A stretch of DNA of 64,000 nucleotides, taken from assembly GCF_014493765.1 (NCBI RefSeq), contig NZ_JACTVJ010000011.1:434001-498000 (forward strand), given 5' to 3'. This DNA comes from Streptomyces polyasparticus (GTDB taxonomy: Bacteria > Actinomycetota > Actinomycetes > Streptomycetales > Streptomycetaceae). Made by a program: the position numbers and the translations under genes. Below the pieces are notes generated by a model. That model was not told the origin of the DNA. It did no database searches and saw only the letters and a program-made list of their open reading frames with translations. Below, one piece after another: positions 18,881 through 29,251 of the stretch (positions within the stretch are counted from its first letter, which is position 1; each line of letters starts with the position of its first letter).

Positions 18881-19495
18881 GTGCCTAACCAGTCGCGTCC
18901 CAAGGTCAAGAAGTCCCGTGCGCTCGGCATTGCGCTGACGCCGAAGGCCGTCAAGTACTTCGAGGCCCGTCCGTACCCGCCGGGCGAGCACGGCCGTGGC
19001 CGCAAGCAGACCTCGGACTACAAGGTCCGTCTGCTCGAGAAGCAGCGTCTGCGCGCCCAGTACGACGTCTCGGAGCGCCAGCTGGTCCGTGCCTACGAGC
19101 GCGCCAGCAAGGTGCAGGGCAAGACCGGTGAGGCGCTGATCATCGAGCTCGAGCGCCGTCTCGACGCCCTGGTCCTGCGTTCGGGCATCGCCCGCACCAT
19201 CTACCAGGCCCGTCAGATGGTCGTGCACGGCCACATCGAGGTCAACGGTGGCAAGGTCGACAAGCCGTCGTTCCGCGTCCGTCCCGACGACGTCGTGACC
19301 GTCCGCGAGCGCTCGCGTGAGAAGACCCTGTTCCAGGTCGCGCGTGAGGGTGGCTTCGCCCCCGACGGCGAGACCCCGCGTTACCTCCAGGTCAACCTGA
19401 AGGCCCTGGCCTTCCGCCTGGACCGTGACCCGAACCGCAAGGAAATCCCGGTCATCTGCGACGAGCAGCTCGTCGTCGAGTACTACGCCCGCTGA
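18881..19495 (+). CDS. rpsD: 30S ribosomal protein S4
   Basis: A 204-residue S4 protein that nucleates 30S assembly on 16S rRNA. The S4 RNA-binding domain is visible as [32 protein letters not shown]. The N-terminus ([15 protein letters not shown]) lacks the Cys cluster of the zinc-binding S4 form, so this is the zinc-independent type. GTG 18881 has GGAGG and GGAG upstream. In this order it stands alone, away from the main ribosomal operons, and shares its upstream region with an iron box. A hairpin follows the stop. Confidence 0.97.
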   Translation: MPNQSRPKVKKSRALGIALTPKAVKYFEARPYPPGEHGRGRKQTSDYKVRLLEKQRLRAQYDVSERQLVRAYERASKVQGKTGEALIIELERRLDALVLRSGIARTIYQARQMVVHGHIEVNGGKVDKPSFRVRPDDVVTVRERSREKTLFQVAREGGFAPDGETPRYLQVNLKALAFRLDRDPNRKEIPVICDEQLVVEYYAR

Positions 19496-19515
19496 TCAAG
19501 CGCGCGTAGGACCCT

Positions 19516-21708
19516 TCAGCGGTCAGCCCGCCGCTTCCCCGCCCTTGGCGGGGGAGCGGCGGGCTTTCGCGTGCCGTCGGAGCGCCCCGGACGCGGCACG
19601 CTCACCCTCGCGGTGGACGGGGCCGGCGCCTGGTGCGCGGCCAGCGCACGTGCCACGGCCTCGTCGAGCGTCAGCGCCTTGCCCTTCTCGACGCACCGCT
19701 TGTACCGCGCGCGCCCGAGCAGCTCGCCCGCCTGCTGCTGGCACAGGGCCCGCGGTGAACTGAAGTAGCCCGAGCCGAACAGCGGCAGTCCCACCGATCC
19801 CCACACCGGCTCGGCGGCGCCCTGCAGCACGGCGGCCTCCGCGGGATCGCCCTCGCTGGCCGTCACCAGCGCAAGCAGCTCGATCGCGAGCACCAGGCCC
19901 ACCAGATCGTGGAAGGTGTGGTCGATGGTGATGCACTCGCGCAGCAGCTCCCTGGCGCGGGTGAACTCGCCCCGGGTCCAGGCCGCATACGCCAGCACGT
20001 ACAGCGCGTACGCCCTGGTCCAGCGCTCGCCGTGCTCGCGGCAGATCTCCTCGACCTCCTCGCACAGCTTCAGGGCGGCCGCCAAGTCCCCTTGGAACAC
20101 CAGGGACATGGCGAGCTCGACCTGCCCCATCAGGACATTGCTGTTGAGCTCGCCGAGCTTCCGGTAGCGCACCAGCGCCTCGCGGATCAGCTGCTCGGCG
20201 CGCTCCATGTCGTCGGAGATCAGCGCGAGACAGCCCATGCGATGCACGGCGTACGCGACGGCGAGCGGGTTGTCCGTACGGTCGGCCTCGTCGCGGCACT
20301 CCTGCAGTGCGGCCAGGGCGTCCACGGTGTCGCCCTGCAGGATCGCGACGTAACCGAGCACCCACAGGGCCTTGAGCCGGGATTCCGGACAGTCCTCGGC
20401 GCCGTCCAGTTCCACGCTGCGGTCCAGCCAGTGCCGGCCTTCCGCGAGACGTCCGCAGCCGACCCAGTAGAACCAGAGCGTGCCCGCGAGGTACTGGCCG
20501 AGGTGGGTCTCCTCCGGCTCGGTCAGACAGAACTCCAACGCGGCCCGCAGATTGGGCAGTTCGCCTTCCACGCGGGTGGCGACGGCCGTCTGCCGCGGCG
20601 AGAACCAGTCGAGCTCGCACCAGGTCGCCAGGCCCATGTACCAGTCGCGGTGTCTGCGCCGCATCCGGCCGCCCTCACCGGTCGACTCCAGCCATTCACC
20701 GCCGTACGCGCGCACCGTGTCGAGCATCCGGTAGCGCACACCGGCCGGGGACTCCTCGCGGGTGAGCACGGACTGGTCGAGCAGCTCGCCGAGTACGTCG
20801 AGGACGTCCTCGGCCGGCAGGCCGTGGCCGCCGCACACGTACTCGGCCGCGTCCAGGTCGAACGAGCCGGAGAACACGGACAGGCGCGACCAGAGCAGAC
20901 GCTGGTCGGGGCCGCACAGTTCGTGGCTCCAGCCGATCGTGGTCCGCAGGGTCCGGTGCCGGGGGAGCGCGCCGCTGCTGCCGCCCGTCAGGAGGGCGAA
21001 GCGGTCGTCGAGCCGTTCGAGCAGCTGCCCCGGCGACAGGACGCGCAGCCGGCCCGCGGCCAGCTCCAGCGCCAGCGGGATCCCGTCGAGACGCTGGCAG
21101 ACATCGAGGAGCGCCGCTTCGTCGGCGGCCGGCCCGCACAGGGCCGCGCGCGCGACGAGCAGCGCGGCCGCGTCCTGCGGGGGCAGCGGACCGAGCCTGA
21201 GCACGCGCTCGCCCGCGACATTGAGGGGGCGGCGGCCCACGGCGAGCACCCTGAGCCCGGGGGAGCGGCGGAGCAGTTCGCGCAGCAGGGCGCCGCAGGT
21301 CTCGGCGAGATGCTCGAACCCGTCGACGACGAGCAGCAGTTCACGCTCGGCCAGATGCTCCAGGAGGACGGCCCGCGGCGGGCGCCCGGTGTGGTCGGTC
21401 AGGCCGAAGGTCTCGACGAGCGCGTGCTCCACCAGGTCCGCTTCCCGTACCGAAGCGAGCTCCACCAGCCAGACACCGTCGGCAGGACCGCGGCACACCC
21501 CGGCCGCCCGCAGCGCGAGACGGGACTTCCCGACACCGCCCGGGCCGACGACGGTGACCAGGCGCGCCGCGCCCATCAGGGCGTCGAGCTCGGCCAGTTC
21601 GGCGGCGCGCCCGACGAAGGCGTCGAGTTCCAGAGGGAGATTGCCCGAGGCCGGGCCGGGCAGAAGGCGCTGAGACCGTCGCATGGGGAACGGAGCGTAC
21701 TCAGCCAT
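19516..21708 (-). CDS. NB-ARC/AfsR-like ATPase with TPR-type repeats
   Basis: A 730-residue STAND-type ATPase. Residues ~25-330 form the nucleotide-binding module: LDAFVGRAAELAELDALM, Walker A GPGGVGKSR (55-63), Walker B ELLLVVDGFEHL, and GIPLALELAAGRLRVLS. Residues ~400-680 are helical TPR-like repeats (for example LWVLGYVAILQGDTVDALAALQ and ALYVLAYAAWTRGEFTRARELL). No DNA-binding SARP or LuxR domain is visible, unlike AfsR or MalT. The basic, proline-rich tail ends in RAGKRRADR. ATG 21708 is used; ATG 21684 is possible and neither has a good Shine-Dalgarno. Function is unknown; signal-dependent oligomerisation is the family theme. Confidence 0.85.
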   Translation of the reverse strand: MAEYAPFPMRRSQRLLPGPASGNLPLELDAFVGRAAELAELDALMGAARLVTVVGPGGVGKSRLALRAAGVCRGPADGVWLVELASVREADLVEHALVETFGLTDHTGRPPRAVLLEHLAERELLLVVDGFEHLAETCGALLRELLRRSPGLRVLAVGRRPLNVAGERVLRLGPLPPQDAAALLVARAALCGPAADEAALLDVCQRLDGIPLALELAAGRLRVLSPGQLLERLDDRFALLTGGSSGALPRHRTLRTTIGWSHELCGPDQRLLWSRLSVFSGSFDLDAAEYVCGGHGLPAEDVLDVLGELLDQSVLTREESPAGVRYRMLDTVRAYGGEWLESTGEGGRMRRRHRDWYMGLATWCELDWFSPRQTAVATRVEGELPNLRAALEFCLTEPEETHLGQYLAGTLWFYWVGCGRLAEGRHWLDRSVELDGAEDCPESRLKALWVLGYVAILQGDTVDALAALQECRDEADRTDNPLAVAYAVHRMGCLALISDDMERAEQLIREALVRYRKLGELNSNVLMGQVELAMSLVFQGDLAAALKLCEEVEEICREHGERWTRAYALYVLAYAAWTRGEFTRARELLRECITIDHTFHDLVGLVLAIELLALVTASEGDPAEAAVLQGAAEPVWGSVGLPLFGSGYFSSPRALCQQQAGELLGRARYKRCVEKGKALTLDEAVARALAAHQAPAPSTARVSVPRPGRSDGTRKPAAPPPRAGKRRADR
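19526..19564. terminator. Bidirectional terminator hairpin overlapping a coding end
   Basis: An 18-bp stem (19526-19543 with 19547-19564, one G-T pair) and a 3-nt loop. It follows rpsD and also encodes the last codons of the convergent ATPase gene. Confidence 0.75.
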
Positions 21709-21886
21709 ACGCGGTCCGTACAATCGGATGCCGCAACTCCCCTCGCGGCGAGCGGGAATCCGGTACGGTCCGCCGGATGCGGCGCGATAAGGTCTGACGA
21801 CTACTTGTTCAATGGCCGAGAAGGCTCGCAAGCCCCACTTGAGAGCTCCGTAGCTCCAAGGCCCCGACAGCAGAGAGCGGTGCAGC

Positions 21887-22354
21887 GTGACCGGTGGAGA
21901 GGTGGCCGGGATCCTCGTGGCCGTCTTCTGGGCGATCCTGGTCTCGTTCCTCGCCGTCGCGCTGGCGAGGCTCGCCCAGACGCTCAAGGCGACCACCAAG
22001 CTCGTGGCGGACGTGACCGAGCAGGCCGTACCCCTGCTCTCCGACGCCTCGGCGACCGTGCGCTCCGCGCAGACCCAGCTCGACCGGGTCGACGCGATCG
22101 CCGCGGACGTCCAGGAGGTCACCTCCAACGCCTCCGCGCTGTCCACCACGGTCGCCTCCACCTTCGGCGGCCCCCTGGTGAAGGTCGCGGCCTTCGGCTA
22201 CGGGGTGCGCAGGGCCGTCGCGGGGCGCAAGGGCGACGCGACGGGCGATTCGCAGAGAATGCCGCAAAAGGCGCCCAGGCGTACGGTGATCGTGGGCCGG
22301 GCCGTGCCTGCCGCTCGCCGGGGCAAGCGGAACGACAGGAACGCGAGGGACTGA
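21887..22354 (+). CDS. DUF948 domain membrane protein
   Basis: A 155-residue protein with one N-terminal membrane helix (EVAGILVAVFWAILVSFLAVALARL) followed by an amphipathic coiled coil (TLKATTKLVADVTEQAVPLLSDASATVRSAQ), the DUF948 pattern also found in methyl-accepting-like and phage tape-like proteins. The C-terminal third is basic. It starts an operon with DUF6167, alaS and ruvX. The start GTG 21887 has only a weak Shine-Dalgarno. Function is unknown; membrane-associated coiled coil is all the sequence supports. Confidence 0.85.
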   Translation: MTGGEVAGILVAVFWAILVSFLAVALARLAQTLKATTKLVADVTEQAVPLLSDASATVRSAQTQLDRVDAIAADVQEVTSNASALSTTVASTFGGPLVKVAAFGYGVRRAVAGRKGDATGDSQRMPQKAPRRTVIVGRAVPAARRGKRNDRNARD

Positions 22355-22361
22355 GGCAGCC

Positions 22362-22736
22362 ATGTTCCGCCGTACGTTCTGGTTCACCGCGGGCGCAGCC
22401 GCCGGTGTGTGGGCCACCACCAAGGTCAATCGCAAGCTGAAGCAGCTGACCCCCGAGAGCCTCGCGGCACAGGCCGCGAACAAGGCGATCGACGCGGGTC
22501 ACCGCCTCAAGGACTTCGCACTCGACGTCCGCGACGGCATGGCCCAGCGCGAAGCCGAACTCGGCGAGGCGCTCGGCCTCGAGCACGATCCCGACGCCGA
22601 ACTGCCCGCGCAGCGGCGCGTGGCCGCGATCGAGAACCGCAAGCTGCTCACCGCCAAGCCCGTTCAGCACCAGAACAACCCGAACTCGACGTACGAGAAC
22701 GGCTCGTACACGTACAACCGGAATGAGGACCACTGA
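22362..22736 (+). CDS. DUF6167 family small membrane protein
   Basis: A 124-residue protein with a short hydrophobic N-terminus ([18 protein letters not shown]), a helical middle ([27 protein letters not shown]) and an Asn/Tyr-rich polar tail ([20 protein letters not shown]). It is a conserved actinobacterial neighbour of alaS. The TGA stop shares one base with the alaS ATG, so translation is coupled. No function is known. Confidence 0.85.
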   Translation: MFRRTFWFTAGAAAGVWATTKVNRKLKQLTPESLAAQAANKAIDAGHRLKDFALDVRDGMAQREAELGEALGLEHDPDAELPAQRRVAAIENRKLLTAKPVQHQNNPNSTYENGSYTYNRNEDH

Positions 22737-25405
22737 TGGAGTCGGCTGAAATCCGCCGCCGCTGGCTGAGCTTCTTCGAGGAGCGTGGGCACAAGGTCGT
22801 GCCGTCGGCGTCGCTGATCGCAGACGACCCGACGCTGCTCCTCGTCCCCGCAGGCATGGTGCCGTTCAAGCCCTACTTCCTGGGCGAGACCAAGCCGCCC
22901 GCGCCGCGCGTGACCAGCGTGCAGAAGTGCGTGCGCACGCCCGATATCGAAGAGGTCGGCAAGACCACGCGTCACGGCACGTTCTTCCAGATGTGCGGCA
23001 ACTTCTCCTTCGGCGACTACTTCAAGGAAGGCGCCATCAAGTACGCCTGGGAGCTGCTCACCAGCTCCGTGGCGGACGGCGGCTACGGCCTGGAGCCGGA
23101 GAAGCTCTGGATCACCGTCTACCTCGACGACGACGAGGCCGAGCGCATCTGGCACGAGGTCGTCGGCGTGCCGAAGGAGCGCATCCAGCGCCTGGGCAAG
23201 AAGGACAACTTCTGGTCCATGGGCGTCCCCGGCCCGTGCGGCCCGTGCTCCGAGATCAACTACGACCGCGGCCCCGAGTTCGGCGAAGAGGGCGGCCCGG
23301 CGGTCAACGACGAGCGCTACGTGGAGATCTGGAACCTGGTCTTCATGCAGTACGAGCGCGGCCCGGGCACCGGCAAGGACGACTTCGAGATCCTCGGCGA
23401 CCTGCCCTCGCAGAACATCGACACGGGCCTCGGCCTCGAGCGCCTCGCCATGATCCTGCAGGGCGTACAGAACATGTACGAGACCGACACCCTGCGCGTC
23501 GTCATGGACAAGGCCACCGAGCTGACCGGCGTCCGCTACGGCGCCGACAAGGGCACGGACGTCTCGCTGCGCGTGGTCGCCGACCACATGCGCACCTCCA
23601 CGATGCTCATCGGCGACGGCGTGACCCCCGGCAACGAGGGCCGCGGCTACGTCCTGCGCCGCATCATGCGCCGCGCGATCCGCAACATGCGCCTCATGGG
23701 TGCCACCGGTCCCGTCGTCCAGGACCTGATCAACGTCGTCATCGAGACGATGGGCCAGCAGTATCCCGAGCTCATCACCGACCGGAAGCGCATCGAGACG
23801 GTCGCGCTCGCCGAAGAGGCCGCCTTCCTCAAGGCTCTCAAGGGCGGCACCAACATCCTCGACACCGCCGTCACCGAGACCAAGGCCGCGGGCGGCACGG
23901 TCCTCGCCGGCGACAAGGCGTTCCTGCTCCACGACACCTGGGGCTTCCCGATCGACCTCACCCTCGAGATGGCCGCCGAACAGGGCCTCTCGGTGGACGA
24001 GGACGGCTTCCGCCGCCTGATGAAGGAGCAGCGCGACCGCGCCAAGGCGGACGCGCAGGCCAAGAAGACCGGCCACGCCGACATGTCCGGCTACCGCGAG
24101 ATCGCGGACGAGGCCGGCGCCACCGACTTCATCGGCTACACCTCCACCGAGGGCGAGTCCAAGGTCGTCGGCATCCTCGTCAACGGAGTGCCCTCGCCCG
24201 CCGCCGTCGAGGGCGACGAGGTCGAGATCGTCCTCGACCGCACCCCCTTCTACGCGGAGGGCGGTGGCCAGATCGGCGACACCGGCAAGATCCGGCTGCA
24301 CTCCGGCGCCGTCGTCGAGGTCCGCGACTGCCAGAAGCCCGTGCCCGGCGTCTACGTCCACAAGGGCGTCGTCCAGGTCGGCGAGGTCACGGTCGGCGCC
24401 CCGGCCCAGGCGATCATCGACGGCGCCCGCCGCCGCGCGATCGCCCGCGCCCACTCGGCCACGCACCTCACGCACCAGGCCCTGCGCGACGCGCTCGGCC
24501 CGCAGGCCGCCCAGGCCGGTTCCGAGAACCAGCCCGGCCGCTTCCGCTTCGACTTCGGTTCCCCGTCCGCCGTCCCGACGGCCGTGATGACGGACGTCGA
24601 GCAGAAGATCAACGAGGTCCTCGCCCGCGAACTCGACGTCCAGGCCGAGGTCATGTCGATCGACGAGGCCAAGAAGCAGGGCGCCATCGCCGAGTTCGGC
24701 GAGAAGTACGGCGAGCGCGTGCGCGTCGTGACCATCGGCGACTTCTCCAAGGAGCTGTGCGGCGGTACGCACGTCCACAACACCGCCCAGCTCGGCCTGG
24801 TGAAGCTGCTCGGCGAGTCCTCGATCGGCTCCGGCGTGCGCCGTATCGAAGCCCTCGTCGGCGTCGACGCGTACAACTTCCTCGCCCGTGAGCACACGGT
24901 CGTCGCCCAGATCCAGGAGCTGGTCAAGGGCCGTCCCGAGGAGCTCCCGGAGAAGATCTCCACCATGCTCGGCAAGTTGAAGGACGCCGAGAAGGAGATC
25001 GAGAAGTTCCGCGCGGAGAAGGTGCTGCAGGCCGCCGCCGGTCTGGCCCAGGGCGCCCAGGACGTACGGGGCGTCGCGCTCGTCACCGGTCAGGTGCCGG
25101 ACGGCACCGGCGCCGACGACCTGCGCAAGCTGGTCCTCGACGTCCGCGGCCGCATCCCGTCGGACCGCCCGGCCGTCGTCGCGCTCTTCACGACCGTCAA
25201 CGGCAAGCCGCTCACCGTGATCGCCACCAACGAGGCCGCCCGCGAGCGCGGCCTCAAGGCCGGCGACCTCGTCCGTACCGCGGCCAAGACTCTCGGCGGC
25301 GGCGGTGGCGGCAAGCCGGACGTCGCCCAGGGCGGCGGCCAGAACCCGGCCGCCATCGGCGAGGCCGTGGCCGCCGTCGAGCGCCTTGTGGCCGAGACCG
25401 CCTGA
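22736..25405 (+). CDS. alaS: Alanyl-tRNA synthetase
   Basis: An 889-residue enzyme, the usual full length. The class II catalytic core occupies the N-terminal ~400 residues ([37 protein letters not shown]). The editing domain has zinc/editing motifs HSATH and CGGTHV. A C-terminal glycine-rich linker ([16 protein letters not shown]) and C-Ala domain follow. It attaches alanine to tRNA-Ala and clears mischarged Ser/Gly. It is coupled to DUF6167 upstream and ruvX downstream, overlapping each by one base. Confidence 0.98.
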   Translation: MESAEIRRRWLSFFEERGHKVVPSASLIADDPTLLLVPAGMVPFKPYFLGETKPPAPRVTSVQKCVRTPDIEEVGKTTRHGTFFQMCGNFSFGDYFKEGAIKYAWELLTSSVADGGYGLEPEKLWITVYLDDDEAERIWHEVVGVPKERIQRLGKKDNFWSMGVPGPCGPCSEINYDRGPEFGEEGGPAVNDERYVEIWNLVFMQYERGPGTGKDDFEILGDLPSQNIDTGLGLERLAMILQGVQNMYETDTLRVVMDKATELTGVRYGADKGTDVSLRVVADHMRTSTMLIGDGVTPGNEGRGYVLRRIMRRAIRNMRLMGATGPVVQDLINVVIETMGQQYPELITDRKRIETVALAEEAAFLKALKGGTNILDTAVTETKAAGGTVLAGDKAFLLHDTWGFPIDLTLEMAAEQGLSVDEDGFRRLMKEQRDRAKADAQAKKTGHADMSGYREIADEAGATDFIGYTSTEGESKVVGILVNGVPSPAAVEGDEVEIVLDRTPFYAEGGGQIGDTGKIRLHSGAVVEVRDCQKPVPGVYVHKGVVQVGEVTVGAPAQAIIDGARRRAIARAHSATHLTHQALRDALGPQAAQAGSENQPGRFRFDFGSPSAVPTAVMTDVEQKINEVLARELDVQAEVMSIDEAKKQGAIAEFGEKYGERVRVVTIGDFSKELCGGTHVHNTAQLGLVKLLGESSIGSGVRRIEALVGVDAYNFLAREHTVVAQIQELVKGRPEELPEKISTMLGKLKDAEKEIEKFRAEKVLQAAAGLAQGAQDVRGVALVTGQVPDGTGADDLRKLVLDVRGRIPSDRPAVVALFTTVNGKPLTVIATNEAARERGLKAGDLVRTAAKTLGGGGGGKPDVAQGGGQNPAAIGEAVAAVERLVAETA

Positions 25406-25878
25406 TGACTCTGCTCAGGCGGGGTCGCCGGCTGGCGATCGACGTCGGGGACGCCCGGATCGGGGTCGCCTCGTGCGACCCCGACGGGATCCTCGCCACT
25501 CCGGTGGAGACCGTGCCGGGACGCGATGTCCCGGCCGCCCACCGCAGATTGCGACAGCTCGTCGAGGAATACGAACCCATCGAGGTGGTAGTCGGACTGC
25601 CTCGCTCCCTCAACGGGGGCGAGGGTCCGGCCGCGGCCAAGGTGCGCCGCTTCGCACAGGAGCTCGCGAAGGGCATCGCACCGATTCCCGTACGTCTGGT
25701 CGACGAGAGGATGACCACAGTGACGGCCAGTCAGGGACTGCGCGCCTCGGGCGTGAAGTCCAAAAAGGGCCGGTCTGTCATCGACCAGGCTGCCGCTGTG
25801 GTGATTCTTCAGAACGCTCTGGAGTCCGAACGGGCGTCAGGTAAAGCCCCGGGCGAGGGCGTCGAAGTGGTCATCTGA
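25405..25878 (+). CDS. ruvX: Holliday junction resolvase-like/pre-16S rRNA nuclease RuvX (YqgF)
   Basis: A 157-residue RNase H-fold nuclease. Motifs are [17 protein letters not shown] (first catalytic Asp), [17 protein letters not shown], and [13 protein letters not shown] plus [13 protein letters not shown] (second and third acidic residues). The E. coli orthologue trims the 5' end of pre-16S rRNA. It overlaps alaS by one base and is 122 bp upstream of mltG, a conserved order. Confidence 0.95.
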   Translation: MTLLRRGRRLAIDVGDARIGVASCDPDGILATPVETVPGRDVPAAHRRLRQLVEEYEPIEVVVGLPRSLNGGEGPAAAKVRRFAQELAKGIAPIPVRLVDERMTTVTASQGLRASGVKSKKGRSVIDQAAAVVILQNALESERASGKAPGEGVEVVI

Positions 25879-26000
25879 TCGCGATACGGTAACGTTCCGC
25901 GCGATGCGCCGGTGTTCGAAAAGCAGGCGTGTGCAGGAGAGGCGGAAACGGATCCGGGCGCACAGCGTCCGGCGGCCGCCTCGCGGCATGTAGGGGATCG

Positions 26001-27716
26001 ATGACTGAGTATGGCCGGGGCCAAGGCCCCGAACCGTGGCATCCCGAGGACCCGTTGTACGGGGACCAGGGATGGTCAGGACAGCAGGCCGCCGGTGGCC
26101 AGAGTCCGTACGGCGGCCAGCCGCAGCAGCACTACCCGCAGCAGCCGCAGCAACACCAGCAGTACGACACGGGCCAGCAGCATGGCTACCAGTCGTACGA
26201 CACAGGCCAGCAGCCCTCGTACGGAGGGGGTTCGCACGGTGGGTACGACACCGGGCAGCAGGCCTCCTACGGCGGCGGTGCGCAGAGCGGCTATCCGCAG
26301 CACGACTACAACGGCGGCTGGGACACGGGCCAGCAGCCCTCCTACGGCGCGGGGCCCGACCCCTACGGGCAGCCCGCGCAGTACGGCGGCGAGCAGCCCG
26401 ACCACTACCGCACGCCCGAGGCCTTCCCGCCGCCGCAGCCTCCGGGGCGCCGGCGCGCGGTGCCCGAGCAGAAGCCCGACTGGGATCCGGGCCCGGACCA
26501 GGGCGAGCACGCGTTCTTCGCCGGCGGCGGTGACGACGGCGACGACTATGACGACGACCGCGGTCGCGGCGGTGGCCGCGGAGACCGAAGAGGCCGCGGC
26601 GGCAAGGGCGGCAAGAAGCGCCGCAGCGGCTGCGCGTGCCTGGTCGTGGCGGCGGTGTTCGCCGGCGGTATCGGTGGGGTCGGGTACTTCGGGTACCAGT
26701 TCTACCAAGATCGTTTCGGTGAGGCCGCGGACTACGACGGCAGCGGCAATGGCGAGACCGTGGCCGTGGAGATCCCCAAGGGCGCGGGCGGCAATCAGAT
26801 CGGCCAGATCCTGAAGGACGCCGGCGTCGTCGCGAGCGTGGACGCGTTCGCCGCCGCGCAGGCGGACAACCCCAAGGGCCTCAGCATTCAGGCCGGCGCG
26901 TACATCCTCCAGAAGGAGATGTCCGCCGAGGCCGCGGTCGCGATGCTGCTCGACCCCAAGAGCGGCAACAACCTCGTCGTGATTCCCGGTGCCCGCAACA
27001 CGACGATCTACAAGGAGATCGACAAGCGCACCGGTCAGGAGCCGGGCACCACGGCGAAGTACGCCAAGGAGCACTGGAAAGAGCTCGGCGTGCCCAAGTG
27101 GGCCCTGTCTCCGGACAAGGACGTCAAGGATCCGCTCGAAGGCTTCCTGCACCCGGCGACGTACGCGGTGTCCGAGGGCATGAAGTCCGAGGACGTCCTC
27201 AAGAAGATGGTGGCGGGCGCCACGACGCAGTTCGAGGACTACAACCTCGAGTCCAAGGCGAAGGGCCTAGGCCTGGACAACGCGACCGACATCCTCACCG
27301 TCGCGAGCATCGTCCAGAAGGAAGGCAACAACAAGGCGGACTTCGAGAAGATCGCCCGCGTTGTCTACAACCGCCTCAAGCCGGGCAACACCGAGACCTA
27401 CGGTCTGCTCGACATGGACTCGACGGTCAACTACGCACGGGGCGAGTCCAAGCTCGGTACCGGCAAGGTCGACGACCTGCGTAACTACGAGGACCCGTAC
27501 AACACGTACTGGCCCGGCCCGAACGGCTCGAACAAGGGCCTGCCGCCCGGCCCGATCAGCACCATCAGCAAGGAAGCCCTTGATGCGGCGCTGAACCCGG
27601 CGAAGGGCAACTGGTACTACTTCGTCTCGATCGACAAGGACACCACGCTGTTCGCGGTGACGAACGAGGAGCACAACAAGAACCGCGAGAAGTACCTCAA
27701 GGGGCAGGGCGACTGA
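26001..27716 (+). CDS. mltG: Endolytic peptidoglycan transglycosylase MltG with disordered N-terminus
   Basis: A 571-residue protein. The first ~210 residues are low-complexity Gln/Gly/Tyr/Pro repeats (DTGQQPSYGGG-like units) and a basic Arg/Gly/Lys stretch. One membrane helix follows (CACLVVAAVFAGGIGGVGYF), then a LysM-like segment and the YceG catalytic domain with the Glu of VASIVQKEGNN and the downstream RVVYNRLKPG and YNTYWPGP. MltG cleaves nascent glycan strands to set glycan length. ATG 26001 is preferred; the earlier frame is outside the family. The long cytoplasmic disordered tail is an actinobacterial addition. Confidence 0.94.
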   Translation: MTEYGRGQGPEPWHPEDPLYGDQGWSGQQAAGGQSPYGGQPQQHYPQQPQQHQQYDTGQQHGYQSYDTGQQPSYGGGSHGGYDTGQQASYGGGAQSGYPQHDYNGGWDTGQQPSYGAGPDPYGQPAQYGGEQPDHYRTPEAFPPPQPPGRRRAVPEQKPDWDPGPDQGEHAFFAGGGDDGDDYDDDRGRGGGRGDRRGRGGKGGKKRRSGCACLVVAAVFAGGIGGVGYFGYQFYQDRFGEAADYDGSGNGETVAVEIPKGAGGNQIGQILKDAGVVASVDAFAAAQADNPKGLSIQAGAYILQKEMSAEAAVAMLLDPKSGNNLVVIPGARNTTIYKEIDKRTGQEPGTTAKYAKEHWKELGVPKWALSPDKDVKDPLEGFLHPATYAVSEGMKSEDVLKKMVAGATTQFEDYNLESKAKGLGLDNATDILTVASIVQKEGNNKADFEKIARVVYNRLKPGNTETYGLLDMDSTVNYARGESKLGTGKVDDLRNYEDPYNTYWPGPNGSNKGLPPGPISTISKEALDAALNPAKGNWYYFVSIDKDTTLFAVTNEEHNKNREKYLKGQGD

Positions 27717-27723
27717 TCAGGAA

Positions 27724-27755
27724 GGGGCGAGCCGCCGCGAATCGCGGCTCGCCCC
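27724..27755 (+). terminator. Terminator hairpin after mltG
   Basis: A 12-bp perfect stem (GGGGCGAGCCGC / GCGGCTCGCCCC) with an 8-nt loop, 8 bp past the mltG stop. Confidence 0.85.
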
Positions 27756-27868
27756 TCCCGGTGGCTCTCTTTCCGTACTGAATGTTCACCGGCCTGCGGC
27801 CTGAGGTTCAGAGCTCGGCGCATGCATGTCATGATCACGTCAAGTTCTGTTGATCCAGGGGTGGACTC

Positions 27869-28291
27869 ATGCGTGTACGTGCGAAGTTGGGTGTCGTCGG
27901 TGCGACGGCCGCCATGTTGTTCGGCGCGATGGCCGGTGTTGCGCATGCGGATTCGGGGGTCGCCGGGTGCGGTGCCGAGCCGAGTGACGCGGGCGGCGTC
28001 AGCTGCACGTTCTGGTTCTACAAGCCCGATGGCAACACCGAGGCGGGCATCGCCGGCTTCGTTGCCTACGGCGAGCACATCAGCGCTCAGGACCGGGACG
28101 TCGACGGCAGGGGCGTCTTCATCTCGGCTTCCTGGAGCGGTGGCTACAAGGAGCTTTGGGTGACCGGTGGGGACACCAGCCGCAAGGAGGCGAACCTGTC
28201 GATCGCCGAGGGCGTCTCGGTGACCGTCAAGGCCTGCCAGACGAACAACGGTTCGCTGATCAACTGCGCCACGAGGACGGCGAAGGCCTGA
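27869..28291 (+). CDS. Small secreted protein of unknown function
   Basis: A 140-residue protein with a clear Sec signal peptide (RVRAKLGVVGATAAMLFGAMAGVAHA, cleavage likely after AHA at ~26). The mature ~114 residues contain four Cys (GCGAEPSD, VSCTFWFY, VKACQTNN, INCATR) that could form two disulfides, and a beta-rich composition. No known domain is recognised. It is preceded by an AGGGG-type ribosome binding site and a terminator, and sits between mltG and aroE, which are adjacent in many actinomycetes. Role unknown; its extracellular location is well supported. Confidence 0.8.
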   Translation: MRVRAKLGVVGATAAMLFGAMAGVAHADSGVAGCGAEPSDAGGVSCTFWFYKPDGNTEAGIAGFVAYGEHISAQDRDVDGRGVFISASWSGGYKELWVTGGDTSRKEANLSIAEGVSVTVKACQTNNGSLINCATRTAKA

Positions 28292-28389
28292 CCAAGCCGC
28301 TGATGCGGCATGATTTAGGCGCCACGGAGCGCCAGGCGTTCGGTGGCCGCACCCAGTCCTCGAAGCGCCAGCAAGGAGAACAGCGTCAG

Positions 28390-29211
28390 ATGCGTACCCG
28401 GTCGGCGGTTCTCGGCTCGCCCATCGCCCACTCGCTCTCGCCCGTCCTGCACCTGGCCGCCTACGAGCGGCTCGGGCTGCGGGACTGGTCGTACGAGCGG
28501 TTCGAGGTGGATGAGGCGGCGCTGCCCGGGTTCGTCGAAGGGCTCGGCGAGGAGTGGGCCGGGCTTTCGCTGACCATGCCGCTGAAGCGGGCTGTGCTGC
28601 CGCTGCTCGACGAGGTCAGCGAGACGGCCGCGTCGGTGGAGGCCGTGAACACGGTGGTCTTCACCGAGGACGGCCGCCGCGTCGGCGACAACACGGACAT
28701 CCCAGGGATCGTCGAGGCGCTGCGCGAACACGGCGTCGAGCAGGTGGAGTCGGCGGCGATCCTCGGCGCCGGTGCCACTGCTTCCTCGGCGCTGGCCGCC
28801 CTCTCCCGTGTCTGTACGGGGGAGGTCGTCGCGTACGTGCGCAGCGAGGCGCGGGCCATGGAGATGAAGCAGTGGGGCGAGCGCCTCGATGTCGACGTGC
28901 GTACGGCGTCCTGGAGTGACGCGGCGGCGGCACTCGAGGCGCCGCTGGTGATCGCCACGACGCCGGCCGGGACGACCGACGATCTGGCGCGGTCCGTGCC
29001 CGAGCGGCCCGGCACGCTCTTCGACGTCCTGTACGAGCCGTGGCCGACCGAACTGGCCGCGCGCTGGTCGATGTTCGGCGGTGCGGTGGTCAGCGGTCTC
29101 GATCTGCTCGTGCACCAGGCGGTGCTGCAGGTGGAGCAGATGACGGGGCGTTCGCCTGCTCCGCTGAACGCGATGAGGGCCGCGGGGGAGCGAGCGCTCG
29201 TGGAGCGCTAG
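28390..29211 (+). CDS. aroE: Shikimate dehydrogenase
   Basis: A 273-residue enzyme that reduces 3-dehydroshikimate with NADPH. Substrate-binding motifs are VLGSPIAHSLSPVLHLAAY, LTMPLKRAVLP (catalytic Lys) and NTDIPGIVEAL (catalytic Asp). The nucleotide-binding motif is AILGAGATASSALAAL. ATG 28390 with AAGGAG about 11 nt upstream gives the family N-terminus. It begins the aro region that continues with aroC-aroK-aroB. Confidence 0.95.
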   Translation: MRTRSAVLGSPIAHSLSPVLHLAAYERLGLRDWSYERFEVDEAALPGFVEGLGEEWAGLSLTMPLKRAVLPLLDEVSETAASVEAVNTVVFTEDGRRVGDNTDIPGIVEALREHGVEQVESAAILGAGATASSALAALSRVCTGEVVAYVRSEARAMEMKQWGERLDVDVRTASWSDAAAALEAPLVIATTPAGTTDDLARSVPERPGTLFDVLYEPWPTELAARWSMFGGAVVSGLDLLVHQAVLQVEQMTGRSPAPLNAMRAAGERALVER

Positions 29212-29251
29212 GATCCCCGCGTTCTCGTTGTGATCCCGTGGGGGGACCTTT

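Noticed and set aside
19909-22440. 843-codon plus-strand frame opposite the NB-ARC-like ATPase
   Set aside because: It spans an intergenic region and two unrelated genes, has no plausible protein features, and the minus-strand ATPase is clearly real.
22664-24895. 743-codon minus-strand frame opposite alaS
   Set aside because: Antisense shadow of alaS with repetitive composition.
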